From NCBI RefSeq assembly GCF_000449425.2, contig NZ_AVHW01000046.1, positions 1-64,000 on the forward strand: 64,000 nt of DNA. The letters run 5' to 3'. Of this stretch, positions 17,915 to 28,149 are shown one piece after another. The notes under the pieces are model-generated. The model was not told the DNA's origin and ran no database searches. It was given only the letters and a program-made list of their open reading frames with translations. Numbering within the stretch: the stretch's first letter is position 1; the number at the start of each line of letters is the position of its first letter. Position numbers and translations under genes: made by a program. This DNA is from Clostridioides difficile CD160 (GTDB lineage Bacteria > Bacillota > Clostridia > Peptostreptococcales > Peptostreptococcaceae).

Positions 17915-20900
17915 GTTAGAAGTTACAGGACTTAATAGCTACATTGATAAACAAGTTATAGACTTTGAAAAGCTAATTGAAAGAGGTTTGTTTGGGATAT
18001 TTGGAACTACTGGAAGTGGAAAATCTACAATTTTAGATGCAATAACCATTGCTATGTATGGAAATATATCCAGAAATACAAAAGAATATATAAATAGCGT
18101 ATGTGATAAGGCAATTATATCGTATGAATTTGAGATAGGAAGTAAAAATACTAGAAGAAGGTATATTGTAGATAGGACTATTGCTAGAAGTAAAACAGGG
18201 ACAAAGACTTCTAATGCTAGATTAATAGAGATATTGAATGACAATACTAAAAATGTTTTAGCTGATAAGGTTGTGGAAGTGAATGAAAAAGTAGCTCAAG
18301 TTGTAGGATTAACAGCTAATGATTTTACTAGGTCAGTAGTTTTGCCACAAGATAAATTTAATGAGTTTCTAAGATTGTCACGTGCGGATAGAAGAGATAT
18401 GCTAGAGAGAATTTTCAATCTTGAGAAATATGGAAGAAGTCTTGGAGAAAAAGTAAAAAAGAGAAAAAATCTACATTTACAAAATTTAAAAGATTTAAAA
18501 TCAAAATTAAGTCAATATGATGGAATTACAGAAGAAGTATACAACAATATAAACCAAGAATTAATAGAATTAAAACAAATAGAAAAAGAGAAGAATAAAG
18601 CTTTAGATTTGGCTCAGAAATCCTATGAAGAGAGTAAGGCAGTATATGAAGAGCAATTAAAATTAGAGAAAAATGAGAGTAGAAAAAATGAACTTAATTT
18701 AAAAAGTAACGAGATAAAGGAAAAAACTACTACTGTAGAAAGTGATAATAATGCAAGAAAAGTAGACCCATACATAGGCTCTGTTCAAAATCTAGAAAAA
18801 AAAATAAATGAAGATAGCTTTACTGTAAATAATTTAGAAAAGAAATTAGTGATATTAAATCAAGAACTTGAGGTCATAAAAAATAGATATGAAAAAATAA
18901 GTAGAATTAAAAATGAAGAAGTCCCTAAGTTAAGTGAAGAAAAAATAAGGTTACAACAGGCAATAAAACTAGAAGAGGAGTTAGTTTTACTGGATAAAGA
19001 GTTAAAAGAGTTAAAAGAAAATGGAATTAATTTAAATAAGAATAAAGTAGAATTAGAAAAAGTAAAACAAGAGGCTGAATCTAGAAAAGATGCAGTAATT
19101 AAGTCCATAAAAGAAGTTGAAGGAAAAATTGATAAAGTAAATATAAGTGCTGAATTAAAGCAAAAGATATTTTTAGCATATGAATATGAGAAAGATTATA
19201 ATAAGGTCTTAGAAGAGAAGAATCAAAAAATAAATAAACTAGAAGAAATACTAAAAGAGACAGAAGACATAAATTTAAAAATCAGATATATTGATAAAGA
19301 TAAAAATGATACAAAACGTAATTTAGACAATTTATCTCTTCACTTAGATGTTCTTCTTAAAAAATGTCCTGGTAAGAGTGCAGATTTACTTTTAAAATCT
19401 GAATATGTAACTGAATTAAGAAATAAAGCAAACAATACTAAAGAAAATGAAATTAAGAAGAATAGTATACAAGATGAATTAAAGATAGTACTAGAAAGCA
19501 AGTTTAATACTGAAAGAGAAATAAATTTACTAAATGAGAAACTTGAAAATAATAGAAAAAACAGAGAAGACTTGGAAAAAGAGCTAGAAGAACTAAAATA
19601 TTTAAATTTAGCATCTGAACTTAGACGTGAGTTAAAAGAAAATATGCCATGCCCAGTTTGTGGGTCAAAACATCATGAAAACCATAATATAACCAAATAT
19701 GATGAAAATATAGCTTTTGTCAAAGAAAAACTAGAGAAACAGGAAAAAGAAAAATTAAGTATAAGACGCAATATAGAGGAATTAAATGCTAAAGTAAGTG
19801 GATATTTGTCTGTAGAAAAAATGAAAACTAAAGAATTGGAAGATGTAAAAGGAAAGCTAGGTGATATTCCATCTAGTCAATTATTAAAAAAGCTTGATGA
19901 CGAACAAAGAAAACTTGCTTTGCTTAAATCTAACATTCAAGAATGGGAGAAAGAGAAAGAAGATACCGAAAATAAGATAACTTTGGTTAAAGAAGAAAAG
20001 AATAAGGTTGAAAAAGAAGAATTAAAAATAAAAGAAAGCTTGAATAACTATAAGAAATTAACGAGAGACTTAAATACAGAGATAGAAAGTCTAGAAAATA
20101 AATGTAGAAAACTAAAACAGGAGTATATAGGGTTAAAGATGATTACTAAAGTTTCTAATTTATCATCAAAGGTAGAAGAAATAAGAGAAAATGAAAAAAA
20201 ATTAGAATTATTAAGCACTGGATACTCAAAGTTGTTAAAAAATAGAGACTCATTAGACCTTAAAATAAGAGAAAATGAAAGTAAACTACATGAGATAGAG
20301 ATAGAGTTAATAAGAGCTAGAGAATTATATGTAGAAAAAAAAGTGCATAGAGAAAATAAGTATAAAGAAGTTATTAACATAACTAAGGGTGATTTGGCTA
20401 AAAATCTTTTACATAATGTTGAAGAAAATATATGTAAGATATTAGAACAAGAAGAATCAAGTAGAAAAAAATTAGAAGAGCAAAGATTAGAGTATGAAAA
20501 AAATATTGCTGAAAAACACAATATAGATGGTAGGCTTAAAACAGCTAGAGAGCAATATAAAGAACAAAAATTAATATTAAATGGATTACTAGCAGAAAAT
20601 AAATTTGAAAGTATATATGCAGTAAAGAGAGCTTTATTAGATGGCGATGAAATAAAAAAATTAATTGAAGAGATATTAGAGTATGAAGAAGAACAAAAAT
20701 TATTGACATTTAAAATAAAGTCATCAAAAGAAAAGTTAAATGGAAGGACTGTAAAGAAGGAATACTTTGAGCAATTAAAAGACGAGATTTATAATCTAAA
20801 AGTTGAGATAGGTAATATATCGAAAGATATTGGAGCTAATCAAAATAAGCTAATAACATTAAAAGACTCTTTAGATAAGATAAATGATTTTAATAAAGAA

Positions 20901-21428
20901 CTTAAAGTGGTTGAACATCAGGTAGATTTATTAGAGGAATTAGATAAATGTGTGCAAGGAAATAAGTTTGTAGAATATGTTTCTACAAACCAATTAAAAT
21001 ATATCGCTTTGGAAGCATCAAAAAGATTGGAAAGAATAACAAAAGGAAGATATGCACTTGAAATTGATTCGACACTGAATTTTGTAATGAGAGATAATTT
21101 TAATGGAGGAGAAAGACGAAGTATTGATACCCTATCTGGTGGAGAAACATTCTTAACTTCTCTATCACTAGCACTTGCTCTTTCATCTCAGATACAATTA
21201 AAGGGAAGTGCACCTCTAGAATTCTTCTTTTTAGATGAAGGTTTTGGCTCACTAGACAGTGAACTTTTAGAAATTGTTATAGAATCCTTGGAAAGATTGC
21301 ATAGTAATAATCTAAGTGTGGGTATAATAAGTCATGTCGAGGAACTTAAAAATAGAGTTCCTGTTAAGTTAATAGTTTCATCTAGTGAGGCTGGAGTAGG
21401 TTCTCAAGTAAAAATTGAATATAGTTAA
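17901..21428 (+). CDS. sbcC: Exonuclease SbcCD subunit C (Rad50-type SMC ATPase)
   Basis: An SMC-like ATPase of 1175 residues that forms the Rad50-type clamp with SbcD. Walker A is GTTGSGKST near residue 35. Two very long Lys/Glu-rich coiled coils flank the zinc hook C584-P-V-C587. The ABC signature LSGGETFLTSL and Walker B FFFLDEGFGSLD close the second half of the ATPase. The start is taken as the ATG at 17901 (MRPIRLEVTGLNSY), behind GAGGGTG and inside the end of sbcD. It is the last gene of the operon that begins at 4304. Confidence 0.95.
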   Translation: MRPIRLEVTGLNSYIDKQVIDFEKLIERGLFGIFGTTGSGKSTILDAITIAMYGNISRNTKEYINSVCDKAIISYEFEIGSKNTRRRYIVDRTIARSKTGTKTSNARLIEILNDNTKNVLADKVVEVNEKVAQVVGLTANDFTRSVVLPQDKFNEFLRLSRADRRDMLERIFNLEKYGRSLGEKVKKRKNLHLQNLKDLKSKLSQYDGITEEVYNNINQELIELKQIEKEKNKALDLAQKSYEESKAVYEEQLKLEKNESRKNELNLKSNEIKEKTTTVESDNNARKVDPYIGSVQNLEKKINEDSFTVNNLEKKLVILNQELEVIKNRYEKISRIKNEEVPKLSEEKIRLQQAIKLEEELVLLDKELKELKENGINLNKNKVELEKVKQEAESRKDAVIKSIKEVEGKIDKVNISAELKQKIFLAYEYEKDYNKVLEEKNQKINKLEEILKETEDINLKIRYIDKDKNDTKRNLDNLSLHLDVLLKKCPGKSADLLLKSEYVTELRNKANNTKENEIKKNSIQDELKIVLESKFNTEREINLLNEKLENNRKNREDLEKELEELKYLNLASELRRELKENMPCPVCGSKHHENHNITKYDENIAFVKEKLEKQEKEKLSIRRNIEELNAKVSGYLSVEKMKTKELEDVKGKLGDIPSSQLLKKLDDEQRKLALLKSNIQEWEKEKEDTENKITLVKEEKNKVEKEELKIKESLNNYKKLTRDLNTEIESLENKCRKLKQEYIGLKMITKVSNLSSKVEEIRENEKKLELLSTGYSKLLKNRDSLDLKIRENESKLHEIEIELIRARELYVEKKVHRENKYKEVINITKGDLAKNLLHNVEENICKILEQEESSRKKLEEQRLEYEKNIAEKHNIDGRLKTAREQYKEQKLILNGLLAENKFESIYAVKRALLDGDEIKKLIEEILEYEEEQKLLTFKIKSSKEKLNGRTVKKEYFEQLKDEIYNLKVEIGNISKDIGANQNKLITLKDSLDKINDFNKELKVVEHQVDLLEELDKCVQGNKFVEYVSTNQLKYIALEASKRLERITKGRYALEIDSTLNFVMRDNFNGGERRSIDTLSGGETFLTSLSLALALSSQIQLKGSAPLEFFFLDEGFGSLDSELLEIVIESLERLHSNNLSVGIISHVEELKNRVPVKLIVSSSEAGVGSQVKIEYS

Positions 21429-21557
21429 AAACATATGTTAATTGAATATATTATCTAATATTTCCAAAAAATATATAATTGTGATATAATTAAAACTAAT
21501 ATTAAAGTTATTTATAATTAATATTAATATAAAAACATGTAATTAGGAGTGTGGTAA

Positions 21558-22811
21558 GTGTTGGAATCGCCCAATAATTTGATTCAGATTATATTTTTAA
21601 TAGTATTACTTATGGGGTCTGCATTTTTCTCAGCATCTGAAACGGCTTTAATGTCATTGAGTAAAATCAGAATCAGATATATGCAAGATGAAGGAGTTAA
21701 AGGAGCTAAGTTAGTAAGTTCATTAATAGAAAATCCAAATAAACTTTTAAGTTCTATATTAGTTGGAAATAACGTCGTAAATATAGCAGCAACATCCATA
21801 TCAACATCTTTATTTATAGGATTAATGGGAGAAAAAGGAGTGGCACTTGCTACAGCTGTTATGACAGTGTTAGTATTAATATTTGGTGAAATCACTCCAA
21901 AGACAATAGCAGCAAGTAATTCAGAAAAGGTTTCTCTATTAGTATCCAAACCTATAAAAGTAATTATATTTATATTAAGACCAATAGTATGGGTATTTAA
22001 CATAATCACAAGTGTTATATTTAAATTATTCGGTATAACAAATAAAGGAGCCAAATCATTCATAACTGAAGAAGAATTAAAAACCATGGTAAATGTAAGC
22101 CATGAAGAAGGCGTCCTTGAAATGGAAGAAAGAGAAATCATAAATAATGTATTTGAATTTGGAGATATGCAAGCTAAAAATGCAATGATACAAAGAATAG
22201 ATATGGTAGCTATAGATATGGAAGATAGTTATGATGAGATAATACAGGTATTTAAAACTGAAAAATTGAGTAGAATGCCTGTGTATGAAGAGACTATAGA
22301 TGATATTGTAGGAATACTTAATATAAAAGACATTATATTTTTATCAGATGAAGAAATAGAATCATTTGACATTAAAAACTATATGAGAGAGCCCTTTTTC
22401 ACATATGAATTCAAAAAAATAACACAACTTCTTGAAGAGATGAAGCTTGAAAAAAGCCAAATGGCCATAGTTGTAGACGAATATGGTGGAACATCTGGTC
22501 TTTTAACTATAGAAGATTTAGTAGAAGTGATTGTTGGCGATATAGAGGATGAATATGATGAAGAAGAAGATGAAATACAGGTTATAAAAGAAGATGAGTA
22601 TATTGTAGATGGAAGTACTAAAATTGGTGATGTTAATGAACTTATTGGTGTAAACTTAGAATCTGAAGAATTTGATTCTATAGGTGGATTTATAATTGGA
22701 CATTTGAGCAGATTGCCAGAAGAGAATGAAGTAATTGAAGTCGATAATATAAGATTTTGTATAGAGAGTATAGAAAAAAATAGAATTAAAAAAATAAGAA
22801 TATATACATAA
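21558..22811 (+). CDS. CNNM/CorC-family membrane protein with CBS pair
   Basis: A 417-residue protein of the family often labelled hemolysin or CorC/HlyC, now linked to magnesium homeostasis. The N-terminal DUF21 (CNNM) transmembrane domain covers about residues 1-165, with the signature SASETALMSLS. A CBS pair follows at about 200-330 (DEYGGTSGLLTIEDL). A CorC_HlyC domain is at the C-terminus. The GTG start is set by AGGAGTG; the next codon is TTG. A strong terminator follows. Transport substrate is not shown by sequence. Confidence 0.85.
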   Translation: MLESPNNLIQIIFLIVLLMGSAFFSASETALMSLSKIRIRYMQDEGVKGAKLVSSLIENPNKLLSSILVGNNVVNIAATSISTSLFIGLMGEKGVALATAVMTVLVLIFGEITPKTIAASNSEKVSLLVSKPIKVIIFILRPIVWVFNIITSVIFKLFGITNKGAKSFITEEELKTMVNVSHEEGVLEMEEREIINNVFEFGDMQAKNAMIQRIDMVAIDMEDSYDEIIQVFKTEKLSRMPVYEETIDDIVGILNIKDIIFLSDEEIESFDIKNYMREPFFTYEFKKITQLLEEMKLEKSQMAIVVDEYGGTSGLLTIEDLVEVIVGDIEDEYDEEEDEIQVIKEDEYIVDGSTKIGDVNELIGVNLESEEFDSIGGFIIGHLSRLPEENEVIEVDNIRFCIESIEKNRIKKIRIYT

Positions 22812-22836
22812 TGTGATAATGTTCTTAAATATTATG

Positions 22837-22890
22837 AGTGCATGTAATATAAAAGTTAAATTTTATATTACATGCACTTATTTTTATTTT
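22837..22890 (+). terminator. Terminator after CNNM/CorC gene
   Basis: A near-perfect 18-bp stem, AGTGCATGTAATATAAAA with TTTTATATTACATGCACT, is closed by GTTAAA and followed by a T-rich tract. Confidence 0.9.
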
Positions 22891-22959
22891 ATATTCAAAT
22901 AAAACTAGTATGAAATGGACAAAATAAAAATATAAATTAGAAGAAAGGAGATTTTTAAG

Positions 22960-24012
22960 ATGAGCATACTAGAGAATAATTTCTTATACAAATTAAAAAA
23001 TAATACTATCTTTTTTTGTATATATACATTTTTATTTATTTTTATTTATAAAGCTTTTCCATACATAGCTCCATTTTTTTTAGGTGGTATAATAGCACTT
23101 ATGATTAATCCTATATCACAAAAACTAGAAAATAAGTTCCACATAAACAAAGGTGTATCTACACTAGTTCTAAGTTTTCTTGCAGTTGCCATAGTGAGTA
23201 CAGTTACTACAATAATAGTAATAAACTCAGTAAAAGAACTAATGGGATTTTTAAATAACATATCTACTAATCCTGAAGATATAAGCAATACTATTATGTA
23301 TTTCTTAAATAAAATAAATGATTTTATGAAAACATTTCAAGAAATAGCTAATTTTGATGTAGAGCAATTAGTAAATAAATTTAGTGGTGAAGTGATGCAA
23401 ATTACAAAAAATCTTCTTACAAGTATTCTTGGATTAGCTACTTCCATCCCATATATTATAATATTTATAATTACTTTGTTTATTGCTACATATTTTATAG
23501 CAAAAGATTTAGATAAAATTGAAAATAATTTTTACAATATGTTTACTACTGATGTTAGAAAGAAGGTAAAAAACGTAAAAAAAGAAGCAGGTCTTTCTCT
23601 TGTTGGATATATAAGGGCTTATACAATACTCATGGCTATAACATTTTTTGCAATCTGGGGGAGTTTTGCTTTATTTGGATTGAAATATGGTTTGATAGTA
23701 GGGTTTGTGGGAGCTTTAATGGATTTAATTCCATTTCTAGGTATTATAACAATATACCTTCCAGTGATTGTTTACTATTTTCTTATAAAAAATTATTTTA
23801 TAGCTATAAGTATGACTGTAATATTTTTTATCTTATCTTTAATTAGAGAAATACTAGAACCTAAACTAGTATCAGTAAATGTTGGATTAAATCCACTTGC
23901 GACGCTTGCTGCAATTTTTATTGGAATCCAAGTAAAAGGAATAATTGGCGTAATTTTTTGTTTGGGTTTGGTATGTATGCATGATATACTTAAGAAGGTG
24001 GATATTTTTTAA
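22960..24012 (+). CDS. AI-2E family (PF01594) transporter
   Basis: A 350-residue polytopic membrane protein with about seven to eight hydrophobic spans. The family's typical C-terminal block is visible (GFVGALMDLIPFLG, then EPKLVSVNVGLNPL, then IFIGIQVKGIIG). Members export small molecules or, in some cases, act as sodium/proton antiporters; the substrate here is unknown. ATG start behind AAAGGAG. It appears to be its own transcription unit or to read into pepT 89 bases later, as no clear terminator intervenes. Confidence 0.85.
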   Translation: MSILENNFLYKLKNNTIFFCIYTFLFIFIYKAFPYIAPFFLGGIIALMINPISQKLENKFHINKGVSTLVLSFLAVAIVSTVTTIIVINSVKELMGFLNNISTNPEDISNTIMYFLNKINDFMKTFQEIANFDVEQLVNKFSGEVMQITKNLLTSILGLATSIPYIIIFIITLFIATYFIAKDLDKIENNFYNMFTTDVRKKVKNVKKEAGLSLVGYIRAYTILMAITFFAIWGSFALFGLKYGLIVGFVGALMDLIPFLGIITIYLPVIVYYFLIKNYFIAISMTVIFFILSLIREILEPKLVSVNVGLNPLATLAAIFIGIQVKGIIGVIFCLGLVCMHDILKKVDIF

Positions 24013-24101
24013 TTATAGTAAGTCAGAAATTTTAAAAAATAAAATTTTATTCACTAATAAATAAAAAATTTCATTAATAGTATAAGAAAGAGGGTATATA
24101 C

Positions 24102-25328
24102 GTGAAACAAAAAGTAGTAGAAAGATTTTTAAAATACGTATCATTTGATACAACATCTAATTCTCAATGTGAAAATTGTCCATCTTCAGAAGGGCAAAGG
24201 GTTTTAGCTAAGTATATAGTTGAAGAGCTAAAATCAATGGGTATTGATGATGTAAGTTTAGATGAAAATAGTTATATAATGGCTACTTTAAAAGGAAACA
24301 CTGATGGTGTGGATACTATAGGATTCATATCACATTTAGATACAATTGAAGATGTTAGTGGAAAAGACATCAAACCAAGAATAATAGAAAACTATGACGG
24401 AAAAGATATAGTTTTAAATGAAGAATTAAATGTTGTTACGTATATAAGTGATTCTCCAGAATTAGAAGAATTTAAGGGAGATGATTTAATAGTTACTGAT
24501 GGAACAACTTTACTTGGTTCTGATGATAAAGCTGGTATAGCTGAGATAGTAACTGCAATAGAATATCTAATAAATCATCCAGAAATTAAACATGGAGACA
24601 TAAAAATAGGATTCACACCTGATGAAGAAATTGGTAGAGGGGCTGATTTATTTGATGTTGAAAAATTTGGAGCAAAATATGCATACACTTTGGATGGAGG
24701 AATAGTTGGCGAACTTGAGTGTGAAAACTTCAATGCAGCAAATGCAACTATCACTATACATGGTAGAAATGTTCATCCAGGGTCAGCTAAAAATAAAATG
24801 GTAAATGCTATACATATAGCTGCTGAAATATCAGAAATGTTTCCAGCAGATGAAAGACCAGAAACAACAGAGGGATATGAAGGTTTTTGGCATCTAAATT
24901 CTATAGGTGGAAATGTTGAAAATGTAAGTATGGCTTATATTATTAGAGACCATTGTAAAGAAAAGTTTGAACAGAGAAAGTCTATTATGATAGAAAATAT
25001 AGAAAAAATAAATAAGAAATATGACAATAGAGTAGAATTAGACTTAAAAGACTCTTATTATAATATGAAAGAAAAAATTGAACCAGTTATGTTCATAGTT
25101 GATATAGCTAAAGATGCTATGGAGGAATTAGGTATAAAGCCACGTCTAGTTCCTGTAAGAGGTGGGACTGATGGAGCGAGATTATCTTTTAATGGATTAC
25201 CTTGTCCAAATATATTTACTGGAGGATTAAACTTCCATGGTAAAAATGAATGTATACCAGTTAGTTCTATGGAGAAAGCGACTAAATTAATTATAAGAAT
25301 AGCTGAAAAATATGCTGAAAGAGTTTAG
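24102..25328 (+). CDS. pepT: Peptidase T (tripeptide aminopeptidase, M20B)
   Basis: A cytosolic dizinc enzyme that removes the N-terminal residue from tripeptides. Metal and catalytic motifs are in order: FISHLDT, LLGSDDKAG, FTPDEEIGRGAD, LDGG, RGGTDGARLS and NFHGKNE. The length of 408 residues is normal. The GTG start is preceded by AGAGGG. It suits an amino-acid-fermenting, peptide-scavenging lifestyle. A branched terminator follows. Confidence 0.95.
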   Translation: MKQKVVERFLKYVSFDTTSNSQCENCPSSEGQRVLAKYIVEELKSMGIDDVSLDENSYIMATLKGNTDGVDTIGFISHLDTIEDVSGKDIKPRIIENYDGKDIVLNEELNVVTYISDSPELEEFKGDDLIVTDGTTLLGSDDKAGIAEIVTAIEYLINHPEIKHGDIKIGFTPDEEIGRGADLFDVEKFGAKYAYTLDGGIVGELECENFNAANATITIHGRNVHPGSAKNKMVNAIHIAAEISEMFPADERPETTEGYEGFWHLNSIGGNVENVSMAYIIRDHCKEKFEQRKSIMIENIEKINKKYDNRVELDLKDSYYNMKEKIEPVMFIVDIAKDAMEELGIKPRLVPVRGGTDGARLSFNGLPCPNIFTGGLNFHGKNECIPVSSMEKATKLIIRIAEKYAERV

Positions 25329-25364
25329 TTAAAAAGTATTTAAAAACTAATCATTTAAAGTTAT

Positions 25365-25440
25365 AATAGCTATATCATTCTTTATAAGTCAAACTGATTA
25401 TAAGTTTGTATTGTATTTGAGATGATGTAGCTATTTTTAT
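25365..25440 (+). terminator. Branched terminator after pepT
   Basis: An outer stem pairs AATAGCTATATCATTC with GATGATGTAGCTATT. An inner arm, CAAACT-GATTATA-AGTTTG, lies within the loop. T-rich sequence follows. The region 25441-25535 then holds two partial copies of TATCAATA with GGTAT before the ribosome-binding site of the next gene. Confidence 0.75.
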
Positions 25441-25535
25441 AATTATTTTTATAAAAGATAATTATTCTTAATTGTGGGTATCAATAAGAGGTATGGATAT
25501 CAATAGGTATTAACTTTTAAAAAGGGGGAATTATA

Positions 25536-26582
25536 TTGAAAATTAAATCTAAAAAAATAATAGCATTTGCACTTGTAGTGGGTATTATGATGCCTAGTTG
25601 TGTATATGCAGACACTAGTAGTAAAAATACAGAGAAAGGTGTAAATCATTATCTTCAAAACAGAAAATCTCCAAAAGGAGAAACGTTGATTGGTGAAGAT
25701 AGATTTGATACAGCCATAAAAATATCTCAAAGTGGATGGAATAATGGTTCAGAGAGAGTGTTTCTAGTAAATTCAAATTCATTACCAGATGCATTGGCTT
25801 CAACTCCTTTAGCAAGTAAATTGGATGCGCCAATATTACTTACCAATAAAAACAGCATACCATATAATGTGGAAGATGAAATAAAAAGACTCAATCCAGA
25901 AGAAGTTATTTTAATTGGAAGTGAAGGAGCTATTTCATCAAGTGTAAAAGAATCTCTTGAAGATATGGGAGTGTTAGTAAGTCGTATTGGTGGAGCAGAT
26001 AGAGAAGAGACTTCTTTACTTCTTACTAAGCAATTGGATGATACAGGGGATTTAGGTGTTTCAAAAGTAGCTGTAGTCAATGGATATAATGGTCTAGCAG
26101 ATGCGACTTCAATATCAAGTCCAGCAGCAAGTGATAATGTGGCTATAATATACACAAGTAAAGATAGTATAGGAAGTGAAGCAAAGAGTTTTATTACACA
26201 AAACTCAAATGAGACATACATAGTAGGTGGAGAATATAGTATAAGTAAAAAACTTGAAGGGCAATTAGTAAATTCAGAAAGATTAGCTGGTACAGATAGA
26301 AAAGATACAAATGCCAAAGTATTAGAAAAGTTTTATGGAAAATTAAGTAAGGTTAATAATATGTATTTTGCAAAAGATGGAAGTGGAAGAGAAGCTGATT
26401 TAGTTGATGGACTTGCTGCTGGAGTATTAGCATCGAAGAGTAAATCACCTGTAATACTTGCAAGTGGCAGTTTAAGTAGTGCACAGAAAAATTTTATAAA
26501 AAAAGTAAAGGCTGATAAATTTGTACAAGTTGGTGGAGGTAAGAATAGTAAACCATATACAGAAGCATTAGCATTACAATAA
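25536..26582 (+). CDS. cwp18: Minimal CWB2 cell-wall protein
   Basis: A 348-residue surface protein made almost only of a signal peptide (residues 1-25, cleavage after VYA) and three CWB2 repeats with signatures LIGEDRFDTA (51-60), IGGADREETS (151-160) and LAGTDRKDTN (250-259). There is no attached functional domain, so it may compete for or modulate PSII anchoring sites, though that is inference. The start is TTG, set by AAAGGGGGAA eight bases upstream. The symbol follows recalled C. difficile gene order. A bidirectional terminator lies downstream. Confidence 0.8.
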   Translation: MKIKSKKIIAFALVVGIMMPSCVYADTSSKNTEKGVNHYLQNRKSPKGETLIGEDRFDTAIKISQSGWNNGSERVFLVNSNSLPDALASTPLASKLDAPILLTNKNSIPYNVEDEIKRLNPEEVILIGSEGAISSSVKESLEDMGVLVSRIGGADREETSLLLTKQLDDTGDLGVSKVAVVNGYNGLADATSISSPAASDNVAIIYTSKDSIGSEAKSFITQNSNETYIVGGEYSISKKLEGQLVNSERLAGTDRKDTNAKVLEKFYGKLSKVNNMYFAKDGSGREADLVDGLAAGVLASKSKSPVILASGSLSSAQKNFIKKVKADKFVQVGGGKNSKPYTEALALQ

Positions 26583-26607
26583 TATAGTAGATCCATAAGA
26601 ATATATA

Positions 26608-26706
26608 AAAAAACAAGTAAACTAAGTTATATTTAATTTAGAATTTTAAGGTACTATCTTTTAAATTTCTAATTGAGATATAAATAGCGTAGTTTACTTG
26701 TTTTTT
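26608..26706. terminator. Bidirectional terminator between convergent genes
   Basis: AAAAAACAAGTAAACTA (26608-26624) pairs with TAGTTTACTTGTTTTTT (26690-26706). The T run on each strand serves the plus-strand surface protein gene and the minus-strand phosphodiesterase gene. The 65-base loop is AT-rich. Confidence 0.8.
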
Positions 26707-26754
26707 ATTGTTAATTTAACAGATTAAGTTTGATTTATTTTTATTCAAAGTTTA

Positions 26755-27324
26755 TTATTCATTAATATTTATTATATTTCCAGTATTGATGTCAACTAAG
26801 TTGATATCAAGTTCAAGTTCATCTTCATCATCAGTTTTTATAATATCTATAATTGCTACAGAATGGCTTCCATCTTTAGGGATAGAAGTACTTCCTGGAT
26901 TTATAACTATTAAATTATCATCCATATATAGTTTCTTTACATGAGTATGTCCTAAAACTAATATGTCAGCACCCATTTTTTTTGCTTTATCAACGATTTC
27001 TTCCTCTGATTCTGTATAACCATGATTTAATATAATTCTAATTTCACCAAATTGGCTCATAACATAAGGACTTTGAATAGGATGTTCTATTACCATCTGG
27101 TCAACATCTGCATCACAGTTTCCTTTTACAATCACAATATTTTCTAACTTGTTTAATACTTCGATAAATTTTTTAGGATTGTATCCTTCTGGGATATCAT
27201 TTCTAGGTCCATGATATAGGACATCTCCACCATGTAAGAGAATATCGCAATCAGACAATACATTTAATGCTTTTTCAAAGTAAAGCAAGCTACCATGAGT
27301 ATCACTCATTATTCCTATTTTCAT
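26755..27324 (-). CDS. YfcE/MJ0936-family metallophosphodiesterase
   Basis: A 189-residue calcineurin-like phosphoesterase with the complete metal site: SDTHGS near the N-terminus, LLHGGDVLYHG, VKGNCDAD and VLGHTHVKK. Family members hydrolyse phosphodiesters in vitro; the physiological substrate is unknown. ATG behind AGGAGG. It lies 24 bases after nadK on the same strand, so the two form an operon. Confidence 0.85.
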   Translation of the reverse strand: MKIGIMSDTHGSLLYFEKALNVLSDCDILLHGGDVLYHGPRNDIPEGYNPKKFIEVLNKLENIVIVKGNCDADVDQMVIEHPIQSPYVMSQFGEIRIILNHGYTESEEEIVDKAKKMGADILVLGHTHVKKLYMDDNLIVINPGSTSIPKDGSHSVAIIDIIKTDDEDELELDINLVDINTGNIININE

Positions 27325-27348
27325 ATTAAAAATCCTCCTAAGTGCAGT

Positions 27349-28149
27349 CTATAAAAATTTTTCAGATACTCTATGCCAAAATTCGTAATTTGACATTCTA
27401 AGTAATTTTATTTTTGCATCAGATATACTAATTTTTATATTTTCGATTTGTCTAAATCTGTGTTCAACTCCATCAACTACAATTAATACAGAATCTTCAA
27501 ATCTGTATTCTGGTGCAATTTTTATAATAGATTCATTGGAACATATTATACTTGATGTAAAACACCTATATGCGTTGGTGTTTATGGGATGTAAAGGTGT
27601 AATCTGCATAAGTTCAAGATTTATATCAACGATACTACCTCCAGCAGAATAGTTATAGGCTGTTGAACCTGTGGAAGTAGAAATAATCATACCATCTCCA
27701 CTAAAATTTTGTATATGTCTATTATCAAGGCTTAAATTTAGGTGTATAGTTCTAGACTTGTCCCCTCTTATAACAACCTCATTTACAGCAAGCATGTTAG
27801 AACCACTAGTAGTTGTATATACTTCAGCATTAAGAAGTGACATTTCTTGAATAATATAATCTTTTTTTAGATAAGCTTCAATAAAGTTATCGATTTTATC
27901 TGGTAAAATATCAGGAAAAAAACCTAGATGTCCTGTATTTATACCCATTATAGGAATTTCAGGAAAATCGAAATCTCTAACTGTCCTTAAAAAAGAGCCA
28001 TCACCGCCAATTGATATAATGAGCTCTGTATCTGGATAAATATCTGAATACACTTCAAAGCCAGCATTGATAAGTTTTCTAGTTAAGAGTTCTTTAGTCT
28101 CAAGGGACTTATTTAATTGGTTTGTATTTATAGTTATAATTCTTTTCAT
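27349..28149 (-). CDS. nadK: NAD kinase
   Basis: Phosphorylates NAD to NADP in the cytosol. The 266-residue protein shows SIGGDGSFLRTV (GGDG motif), GINTGHLGFF, the conserved AVNEVVIRGD, and SGDGMIISTSTGSTAYNYSAGG. Family length is normal. ATG at 28149 behind GAGGTGA. First gene of a two-gene minus-strand unit, divergent from the ABC transporter genes. Confidence 0.93.
   Translation of the reverse strand: MKRIITINTNQLNKSLETKELLTRKLINAGFEVYSDIYPDTELIISIGGDGSFLRTVRDFDFPEIPIMGINTGHLGFFPDILPDKIDNFIEAYLKKDYIIQEMSLLNAEVYTTTSGSNMLAVNEVVIRGDKSRTIHLNLSLDNRHIQNFSGDGMIISTSTGSTAYNYSAGGSIVDINLELMQITPLHPINTNAYRCFTSSIICSNESIIKIAPEYRFEDSVLIVVDGVEHRFRQIENIKISISDAKIKLLRMSNYEFWHRVSEKFL

Noticed and set aside
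20048-20521. 157-codon minus-strand frame inside sbcC
   Set aside because: Reverse complement of Lys/Glu-rich coiled coil gives a Phe/Ser/Leu-rich open frame; no start signals.
4304-21428. Mobile defence island or prophage
   Set aside because: No integrase, transposase, tRNA border, direct attachment repeats or phage structural genes are seen; base composition does not change at the edges.
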